Positions 1 through 4,844 of a stretch of DNA of 5,845 nt are shown one piece after another. The notes beneath the pieces are model-generated. The model had not been told where the DNA came from and made no database searches. It worked only from the letters and a program-made list of their open reading frames with translations. The stretch is from Clostridiales bacterium (GTDB lineage Bacteria; Bacillota; Clostridia; Oscillospirales; JAAYOS01), in assembly GCA_012521525.1 (NCBI GenBank), contig JAAYMG010000171.1, positions 1-5,845 on the forward strand, given 5' to 3'. Position 1 is the stretch's first letter, and every line of letters starts with the position of its first letter. The position numbers were made by a program, and so were the translations under genes.

Positions 1-130
1 CATGCCGGAAATCAGGAGAGCCGCAGACGCTCAGGGAGCTGAGGCTTACATAGTGGAACGTGAGTATGCATATACCGGTGATATATTCACGTCACTTGCA
101 GAAGATTTGGAATATTTGCGTTCGATATAG
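1..130 (+). CDS. 3' end of a probable sugar-phosphate isomerase/epimerase (TIM barrel), partial
   Basis: An open frame runs from the window edge (codons in phase with base 2) to a TAG at 128-130 and gives about 43 C-terminal residues. The end reads ...GAEAYIVEREYAYTGDIFTS, followed by LAEDLEYLRSI. This pattern (a strand ending in Y-I-V-E, an acidic/aromatic stretch, then an amphipathic helix with a Leu-Glu-Tyr-Leu motif) is typical of the C-terminus of xylose-isomerase-like TIM-barrel sugar-phosphate isomerases/epimerases (AP-endonuclease-2 fold). Such enzymes interconvert ketoses or epimerise sugars in the cytoplasm, usually using a divalent metal. The start and active-site residues lie outside the window, so the family call rests only on the tail and the sugar-catabolic neighbours. 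Only 19 bases separate its stop from the next start, so it is very likely co-transcribed with the aldehyde dehydrogenase. An ATG at 2-4 is in frame but is almost certainly internal. Confidence 0.6.
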   Translation, partial: MPEIRRAADAQGAEAYIVEREYAYTGDIFTSLAEDLEYLRSI

Positions 131-133
131 CAT

Positions 134-141
134 AAAGGAGG
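134..141 (+). promoter_or_regulatory. Ribosome binding site deciding the aldehyde dehydrogenase start
   Basis: AAAGGAGG at 134-141 is a near-perfect Shine-Dalgarno sequence lying 8 bases before the ATG at 150. It lies just past the stop of the upstream gene. No comparable site precedes the in-frame GTG at 60, so it fixes the start of the dehydrogenase at 150. Confidence 0.9.
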
Positions 142-149
142 ACTTAGGC

Positions 150-1583
150 ATGCAAATGTTGATCGGAGGAAAATGGGTCGACGCTTCTGACGGAGGTGTC
201 ATGAGCGTTGTAAACCCTGCGACCGGAGAAGTGGTCGATACTGTCCCGGCAGCAACCAAAGAAGATGTTGAAAAGGCAATAGAAAATGCCGTGAAAGGGC
301 AAATCGAATGGAATTCATACCCTCTGTATCGTAAACTTGAGATACTGGAGAAGTATGCCGTCCTTTTGACTCAAAACACGGAACGTATTGCAAAAATCAT
401 GTGCGAAGAAGGCGGAAAGCCAATAGAGCAGTGCCGTATCGAGGTAGCAGCCAATGCAGCCATATTCAGGATATATATTTCCGCGGCAAATACTTTTTAC
501 GGACATACACTGCCTTACAATGCCGAACCGCGTTCGCAAGGCGATGTGGCATTCACGATCCATGAACCGCTGGGTGTATTTGCTTGCATAGTTCCGTTCA
601 ACTACCCTGTTGAGCTGGCAGCGCATAAGACTGCACCGATGCTGGTCACGGGAAACAGCGTGATCCTTAAGCCGGCATCACAGACCCCGAGAAGCGCGTT
701 GATACTGTGCGAACTTCTGCTTGAAGCCGGAGTTCCTGCCAACGCAATTCAATGTCTGACGGGAAGCGGAAGCAAGATAGGTTCTCTTCTGGCATCTGAC
801 AGCAGGATCGCTGCTGTAAGCTTTACCGGAAGCACGGAAGTCGGGATAGAGATCGCAAAATACTGTGCACCGTCGCTGAAACATGTCTCATTGGAGCTTG
901 GAGGAAATGATCCGCTCATAATATTTGACGATTGTGATTTTGAACTTGCCGTTTCGGAGACGATAAGCGGACGTATCGGAAATGCGGGACAGACTTGCTG
1001 TGCAAGCAAGAGGTTTATTGTCCAGAGGGGGATCGCGGAACGCTTCAAGCAGGAACTGATCAGCCGGTTGAAGGAGCTCAGGATCGGAGATCCGAGCGAC
1101 CCGACAGTTGACATGGGACCAGTTGTGAGTGAACAGGCTGCAATACAGGTCGAAAATCAGATAAGGCATACCGTTGAACAAGGCGGGAAACTCCTTTACG
1201 GCGGAAACCGCAACGGCGCTTTCGTTGAGCCGACAGTGATCGAGGCAACGCCTGATATGGATATATCCAGGGATATGGAAGTTTTCGGTCCGGTCTTTCC
1301 CATTATTGTTTTCGATACAAAGGAAGAAGCGGTACAGATCGCTAACAACACTATTTATGGTCTTTCATCGGGAGTTATAACCGAGGACATCAGGACCGCG
1401 ATGTGGGTTGCAAACAATGTTCAGGCCGGGGCGTGCATCATAAACGGCTCAGGCAATTACAGGCTTGCGCACCAGCCGTTTGGAGGCTATAAGCTGTCCG
1501 GTATCGGGCGTGAAGGCGCCGTAAGCACCCTTGAAGAGATGACAAGGCAAAAATTGATTTCTTTCAAGGGGATACTCAAGTAA
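150..1583 (+). CDS. NAD(P)-dependent aldehyde dehydrogenase (ALDH superfamily; succinate-semialdehyde/lactaldehyde dehydrogenase-like)
   Basis: The 477-residue cytoplasmic protein would oxidise an aldehyde to the acid with NAD(P)+. Its length matches classical ALDHs. Visible landmarks, numbered from the ATG at 150, are: PFNYP with oxyanion Asn151; the cofactor-binding motif ILKPASQTP with Lys174; the Rossmann segment FTGSTEVG (225-232); LELGG with general-base Glu249; GQTCC with catalytic Cys283; EVFGPV with Glu377; and PFGGYKLSG (443-451). All key residues are intact. Ser177 sits where NAD-specific enzymes usually carry Glu, and KPASQTP is also found in NADP-dependent GabD-type enzymes, so NADP+ use is plausible (inference). 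The frame stays open back to a GTG at 60, but those 30 extra residues overlap the upstream gene, do not look like ALDH sequence and lack a ribosome site. The gene lies between an isomerase-like gene and a KDPG aldolase, suggesting oxidation of an aldehyde from sugar or sugar-acid breakdown. The substrate cannot be read from the sequence. Confidence 0.93.
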   Translation: MQMLIGGKWVDASDGGVMSVVNPATGEVVDTVPAATKEDVEKAIENAVKGQIEWNSYPLYRKLEILEKYAVLLTQNTERIAKIMCEEGGKPIEQCRIEVAANAAIFRIYISAANTFYGHTLPYNAEPRSQGDVAFTIHEPLGVFACIVPFNYPVELAAHKTAPMLVTGNSVILKPASQTPRSALILCELLLEAGVPANAIQCLTGSGSKIGSLLASDSRIAAVSFTGSTEVGIEIAKYCAPSLKHVSLELGGNDPLIIFDDCDFELAVSETISGRIGNAGQTCCASKRFIVQRGIAERFKQELISRLKELRIGDPSDPTVDMGPVVSEQAAIQVENQIRHTVEQGGKLLYGGNRNGAFVEPTVIEATPDMDISRDMEVFGPVFPIIVFDTKEEAVQIANNTIYGLSSGVITEDIRTAMWVANNVQAGACIINGSGNYRLAHQPFGGYKLSGIGREGAVSTLEEMTRQKLISFKGILK

Positions 1584-1612
1584 CGTCGGACATGTCGGGG
1601 ATCTTAAATGAT

Positions 1613-1616
1613 GGAG
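1613..1616 (+). promoter_or_regulatory. Ribosome binding site favouring the aldolase start at 1623
   Basis: GGAG at 1613-1616 lies 6 bases before the ATG at 1623. The earlier in-frame ATGs at 1608 and 1611 have only a weak CGGGG (1596-1600) upstream. Family members, as I recall them, begin with a short Met-Glu-Lys/Arg stretch, which fits 1623 better. Confidence 0.55.
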
Positions 1617-1622
1617 AATAAT

Positions 1623-2582
1623 ATGGAACGGCTGTTTGAAAAATTGACAAGGATCGGCATCATCCCGGTAGTGAAGATCGATAATGCCGATTCGGCGCTG
1701 GGTCTTGCCGATGCGCTCAGTGCAGGCGGATTGCCGTGTGCGGAGATAACTTTCCGTACAAACGCGGCTGCCGACGCGATCAGGATCATCTCGGAGAAAA
1801 GGCCTGACTTTCTGGTAGGTGCGGGTACCGTGTTGACTGTGGATCAGGTAAAGACGGCAGTTGATGCCGGAGCGGGATTTATGGTCAGCCCGGGACTGAA
1901 TCCGAAAGTAGTCACCTATTGCATACAGAACGGGATCCCTGTGATCCCTGGGGTATCAAGTGCCGGAGATATTGAGGCAGCTTTGGATCTTGGCCTGTCG
2001 AGGCTGAAGTTTTTCCCTGCAGAAGCGGCCGGAGGCATTGCATTCCTGAAAGCGCTGCAGGGTCCTTACGGAATGGTGAAGTTCATGCCGACAGGCGGTA
2101 TAAACTCGGGCAACGTCACACAGTATCTCGCACTGAAGAATGTTTTCGCGTGCGGGGGCAGTTGGATGGTTGACAGTAAGCTGATCAGCGAAGGCAGTTT
2201 CCATTCGATCGAACAGCTGACAAAACAGGCCGTTTCTGTCATGCACGGTTTCAGGCTCGCGCATGTCGGTATCAATGCCGATGATGATGCCCAGGCCGAA
2301 TCGATAGCCGGTTTGATATGCAGTATGTTTGACCTGCCGCTCATCAGGAAACCGGAATCCTTCTTTTCTGGCGATTATATCGAAGTCATGAGGGAACGCG
2401 GCTTTGGAAGAAACGGACACATCGCGATCAGATGCAACTCATTGAAGCGCGCCATGTTTTATTTAGAGAACAAGGGCATTGAATTCAATCGCGAAGGTTA
2501 CAGAGTCGATGCCAACGGTAATATTACCGTTGCATACTTCAAAGATGAGATAGGCGGGTTTGCCCTTCATCTGGTTGAGTGA
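1623..2582 (+). CDS. eda: 2-keto-3-deoxy-6-phosphogluconate / 2-keto-4-hydroxyglutarate aldolase with C-terminal VOC-like domain
   Basis: A class I (Schiff-base) aldolase that splits KDPG into pyruvate and glyceraldehyde 3-phosphate; many relatives also split 2-keto-4-hydroxyglutarate. Numbered from the ATG at 1623 (319 residues), the TIM-barrel part spans about 1-205. It shows AEITFRT with catalytic Glu41 and Arg45, VGAGTV (65-70), VSPG (88-91), KFFPAEA with Schiff-base Lys129, and the phosphate-binding PTGGI (156-160) and GGSW (178-181). E. coli Eda is only about 213 residues. The extra segment from about 212 (LAHVGIN ... NGHIAI ... DEIGGFALHLVE) looks like half of a vicinal-oxygen-chelate (glyoxalase-like) fold, with His214, His266 and His316 as possible metal ligands. 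I recall the same architecture in other Firmicutes, so it is probably not a local fusion. Starts at 1608 or 1611 would add five or four residues (324 or 323 in all). The gap to the dehydrogenase stop is about 40 bases, which fits one operon. Confidence 0.92.
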   Translation: MERLFEKLTRIGIIPVVKIDNADSALGLADALSAGGLPCAEITFRTNAAADAIRIISEKRPDFLVGAGTVLTVDQVKTAVDAGAGFMVSPGLNPKVVTYCIQNGIPVIPGVSSAGDIEAALDLGLSRLKFFPAEAAGGIAFLKALQGPYGMVKFMPTGGINSGNVTQYLALKNVFACGGSWMVDSKLISEGSFHSIEQLTKQAVSVMHGFRLAHVGINADDDAQAESIAGLICSMFDLPLIRKPESFFSGDYIEVMRERGFGRNGHIAIRCNSLKRAMFYLENKGIEFNREGYRVDANGNITVAYFKDEIGGFALHLVE

Positions 2583-2627
2583 GTTATCGACATTGAGTAA
2601 AATATTCCCGGGGTCATAACCGGAGAT

Positions 2628-2664
2628 AACCTGTTCAGGCCTTCTTCAAAGGCTTGAACAGGTT
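2628..2664 (+). terminator. Strong hairpin after the aldolase gene, probable terminator
   Basis: Arms at 2628-2643 and 2649-2664 pair over 16 bp (AACCTGTTCAGGCCTT with AAGGCTTGAACAGGTT), with one G-T wobble and a 5-base loop (CTTCA). It lies 45 bases after the aldolase stop, where an operon end is expected. The right arm is followed only by TATCC, not a T-run. A second 5-bp hairpin (TATCC/GGATA, 2665-2678) comes next, and then GTTTT. So it may be an intrinsic terminator of atypical form, or an mRNA 3'-end stabiliser. Confidence 0.6.
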
Positions 2665-2755
2665 TATCCGGACGGATAGTTTTACTGCATCTGATGGAGG
2701 ATACAGTGTGGATCTTAACTGATGCAGCTTGACGATGCGATAAGTAAGAATCTTT

Positions 2756-2775
2756 GAGTTTCAGCGAGTTTCAGC
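2756..2775. repeat. Tandem 10-bp direct repeat
   Basis: GAGTTTCAGC occurs twice back to back (2756-2765 and 2766-2775) with no mismatch. It is in the middle of the non-coding gap, about 65 bases before the 17-bp repeat. Its role is unknown; it could be a slippage product or part of a leader structure. Confidence 0.7.
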
Positions 2776-2839
2776 CGAAGGAGAAGTCACGAAGCAGTTG
2801 TAGTTGGAAGCAGCTCGCTCGGGAAGAGTGCAGTGTTTG

Positions 2840-2873
2840 TTGTTAAACGATTGAAATTGTCAAACGATTGAAA
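2840..2873. promoter_or_regulatory. Tandem 17-bp operator-like repeat before the phosphorylase gene
   Basis: Two directly abutting 17-bp units, TTGTTAAACGATTGAAA (2840-2856) and TTGTCAAACGATTGAAA (2857-2873), differ at one base. Each holds the 9-mer AAACGATTG. The core TCAAACGATTGA of the second unit (2860-2871) is a near-palindrome around a central CG, the layout typical of LacI-family operators. The block ends 25 bases before the ribosome site and 42 bases before the start codon. The repeat is seen directly; the operator role is inferred. Confidence 0.6.
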
Positions 2874-2914
2874 GCAAAATTACCGGTGATTCCTATCAGG
2901 AGGTATTAATATAT

Positions 2915-4597
2915 ATGATCAATGATAAATTAGCGTCATTGAAAGCGGGACCGATGCTCAACGCTTATCCTGACAGCATCGGCGGTACGTTGGGAGATAT
3001 CGTTGCATTCTTGAAAAAGCCGGAAATGCAGCAGGTATTTCAATCTTTTTATATTTTGCCAAGTCTTTTTAACACAGATCTGGACCGAGGTTTTTCAGTT
3101 ATTGATTACGGGATAAATGAAGAGCTCGCGTCCCCTGATGATCTGAAGACATTGCGTGAGATGGGCATCGACCTGAAACTCGATTTTGTGCTCAATCACG
3201 CCTCAGTGCTTTCAGAGCAATTCCAGGACATTTTGGAGAAAGGTGAAGATTCTAAGTACAAAGACTTCTTCATCAACTGGAACAAGTTCTGGGAAGGCAA
3301 CGGAGAAATGACCGAAGATGGATATATACAGCCTTACCCGCATCTTATAAAAGATATGTTTTTCAGGAAGCCCGGCCTTCCCATACTAAACGTCAGGATG
3401 CCGGACGGCACTGAAGTACCATATTGGAATACTTTTTACCAGGAAGTCAGGTACAGGGAAGTCAGCACTCAGGAGCTGATGAAGAAAATAAAGGTCCAAT
3501 ACACCACGGCCGAAAAGCTTGCAGGGATAGTCAATGAAGCCCTGGCGGCAGGCAAAAAGCCGAAACAGATAGATTTTGGCAAGTATGGAAAGTATGCCGA
3601 TAAAGTAATAGATCTGCTTGAGTCCAAGAGAGAATATCTGGGTCAGATGGATCTGAATATAAAGTCACCCCTTGTATGGGAGTTCTATGACGACACCCTG
3701 AGAAAGCTGAAAGAGTATGGGGCAAATATCGTACGGCTGGATGCATTTGCATATGCTCCAAAAGAACCCGGCCTGAGGAACTTTCTCAATGAACCGGGGA
3801 CTTGGGATCTCCTCAGCAGAATACGGGAACTGGCTGATAAGTATGGCCTGACACTGCTGCCTGAGATCCACTCGAAGTATGAGGAGAAGATCCACGAAAA
3901 GCTCGCAGAAGAAGGCTATATGACTTATGACTTCTTCCTGCCCGGGCTGATACTGGATGCTTTCGAGCGCAATACCAATGAGTTTCTCCTGAAATGGATC
4001 AGGGACATTCAGGAAAAGAAGATCCGCGTCGTCAACATGCTTGGCTGTCATGACGGCATACCGCTGCTAGATCTGAAGGGCTTGATACCTGACAGTCTGA
4101 TAGAGCAGTTGATCCAGACAGTTGTTGGCCGTGGCGGGTATGTCAAGGATCTGCATGGAAGCAAGAACATTTACTATCAGGTAAATGCGACCTATTACAG
4201 CGCTTTGGGTGAAGATGACAGAAAACTTTTGCTGGCCAGGGCGATCCAGATGTTCATGCCCGGAAAACCGCAGGTCTGGTATTTGGATCTGATGGCTGGA
4301 AAGAACGACTATGAAGCTGTCAAACGGGCAGGAGCCGGCGGCCATAAAGAAATCAACAGGACAAATCTCACCATGGAACAGATCGAGGAAGGCCTGAAGA
4401 AGGATGTTGTCAGGAAACAGCTAGAGCTACTGAGATTCAGGAATACTTATCCGGCCTTTGGTTTCGATGCGACTTTGCACGTTTTGGACTCTGCTGAGGA
4501 TCGTCTATGCCTCAAATGGGAGAAGGACGGATACAGCGCGACCCTTGAAGCCGATCTCAAAAACTATGAGTATAAAATATCTACATCAGAAAATTGA
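2915..4597 (+). CDS. GH13 subfamily-18-type glycosyl phosphorylase (sucrose phosphorylase-like)
   Basis: The 560-residue cytoplasmic enzyme has no signal peptide and belongs to the sucrose phosphorylase group. These enzymes cleave an alpha-glucoside such as sucrose, sucrose 6'-phosphate or glucosylglycerate with phosphate to give glucose 1-phosphate. Motifs: DFVLNH (90-95, conserved region I); VRLDAFAYAPKEPG with nucleophile Asp276; LLPEIHS with acid/base Glu317; GCHDGIP with transition-state Asp380; then the acceptor-side segment DLHGSKNIYYQVNATYYSAL (412-431), MPGKPQVWY (448-456), and a C-terminal beta-domain after about 505. Typical sucrose phosphorylases have about 490-505 residues. The excess is mostly a charged, helical-looking stretch at about 182-244, before the nucleophile strand. 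Glucosylglycerate phosphorylases are also about 555-560 long, so length does not settle the substrate. The start is supported by AGGAGG at 2898-2903, 11 bases upstream. It is the only gene in its unit and is preceded by the tandem 17-bp repeat. The family is sure; the substrate is open. Confidence 0.9.
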   Translation: MINDKLASLKAGPMLNAYPDSIGGTLGDIVAFLKKPEMQQVFQSFYILPSLFNTDLDRGFSVIDYGINEELASPDDLKTLREMGIDLKLDFVLNHASVLSEQFQDILEKGEDSKYKDFFINWNKFWEGNGEMTEDGYIQPYPHLIKDMFFRKPGLPILNVRMPDGTEVPYWNTFYQEVRYREVSTQELMKKIKVQYTTAEKLAGIVNEALAAGKKPKQIDFGKYGKYADKVIDLLESKREYLGQMDLNIKSPLVWEFYDDTLRKLKEYGANIVRLDAFAYAPKEPGLRNFLNEPGTWDLLSRIRELADKYGLTLLPEIHSKYEEKIHEKLAEEGYMTYDFFLPGLILDAFERNTNEFLLKWIRDIQEKKIRVVNMLGCHDGIPLLDLKGLIPDSLIEQLIQTVVGRGGYVKDLHGSKNIYYQVNATYYSALGEDDRKLLLARAIQMFMPGKPQVWYLDLMAGKNDYEAVKRAGAGGHKEINRTNLTMEQIEEGLKKDVVRKQLELLRFRNTYPAFGFDATLHVLDSAEDRLCLKWEKDGYSATLEADLKNYEYKISTSEN

Positions 4598-4609
4598 AAG
4601 TGTAATCAA

Positions 4610-4633
4610 AGTATAAACGATTGACATGATACT
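4610..4633. promoter_or_regulatory. Operator-like motif copy 3 within an inverted repeat
   Basis: AAACGATTG at 4615-4623 lies between AGTAT (4610-4614) and its complement ATACT (4629-4633), 14 bases apart. TTGACA (4621-4626), a consensus -35 box, overlaps the motif, but no good -10 box follows at 16-18 bases (TCAAAA at 4644-4649). It is 13-36 bases past the phosphorylase stop and belongs to the promoter region of the binding-protein gene. A regulatory role is inferred from the shared 9-mer. Confidence 0.45.
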
Positions 4634-4668
4634 AAAGCACGGGTCAAAAGCCTGAATGGACTCATTAT

Positions 4669-4741
4669 TGTACATTTTGAATGAAGCTGTATATATTTTT
4701 AATATCATTAAGTTATACTATGTAAAAAGAGTGTACATTTT
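4669..4741. repeat. Direct repeat pair TGTACATTTT
   Basis: TGTACATTTT occurs at 4669-4678 and 4732-4741, 63 bases apart, both within the AT-rich leader of the binding-protein gene. The second copy runs into the TATAAT at 4741. It could be a paired regulator site or a remnant of a local duplication. Confidence 0.55.
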
Positions 4742-4801
4742 ATAATAAAAACGATTGTCTATTTAAAGCCAAGACTCCAATCCACTGATATTATTAAGTT
4801 A
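4702..4801. repeat. Direct repeat pair ATATYATTAAGTTA
   Basis: ATATCATTAAGTTA (4702-4715) and ATATTATTAAGTTA (4788-4801) match at 13 of 14 bases and are 86 bases apart. They interleave with the TGTACATTTT pair. The first overlaps a TATACT (4714-4719) that could be a -10 box; the second lies 29 bases before the ribosome site. Confidence 0.55.
4741..4757 (+). promoter_or_regulatory. Probable -10 box with operator-like motif copy 4 at the expected start of transcription
   Basis: TATAAT at 4741-4746 matches the sigma-70/sigma-A -10 consensus exactly. AAACGATTG at 4749-4757 follows directly and would cover the transcription start near 4753, a usual place for a repressor site. No recognisable -35 box lies 16-18 bases upstream (around 4718-4723), so the promoter would be weak or need an activator. 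It would give a 5' leader of about 90 bases before the ATG at 4845. Confidence 0.5.
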
Positions 4802-4844
4802 GGCGCAAAACTGTGCGTACTAATATTTTGGAGGTAATGAATCA

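Larger units (their letters stand above)
2583..2914. other. 332-base intergenic region between the aldolase and phosphorylase genes
   Basis: No gene is supported here: all frames are broken by stops and no ribosome site leads into a usable ORF. It holds, in order, a 16-bp hairpin (2628-2664), a small hairpin followed by TTTT (2665-2683), a tandem 10-mer (2756-2775), a short GAAGCAG repeat (2791-2797 and 2807-2813), a tandem 17-bp operator-like repeat (2840-2873), and the phosphorylase ribosome site AGGAGG (2898-2903). A TTGACG at 2729-2734 resembles a -35 box but has no -10 partner at normal spacing. I find no convincing sigma-70 promoter. Confidence 0.7.

Noticed and set aside
60..149. N-terminal extension of the aldehyde dehydrogenase from the GTG at 60
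   Set aside because: It overlaps the upstream gene in another frame, has no ribosome site and does not resemble ALDH sequence; the ATG at 150 has a strong one.
1956..2420. 154-codon open frame on the minus strand inside the aldolase gene
   Set aside because: It is a shadow of a well-conserved enzyme gene with no family resemblance of its own.
2840..2873. Catabolite response element (CcpA cre) for the 17-bp repeat
   Set aside because: The central AANCGNT part fits, but the outer TG and CA positions of the cre consensus do not, so a different LacI-type site is more likely.
2700..2900. Riboswitch or T-box leader before the phosphorylase gene
   Set aside because: I see no T-box sequence, no known riboswitch core and no antiterminator/terminator pair next to the start.
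4615..4649. Promoter using TTGACA at 4621 as -35
   Set aside because: The -35 is perfect, but no acceptable -10 box follows at 16-18 bases.
4803..4818. Small hairpin (CGCA/TGCG) before the binding-protein ribosome site
   Set aside because: Only four base pairs with a six-base loop, well within chance.
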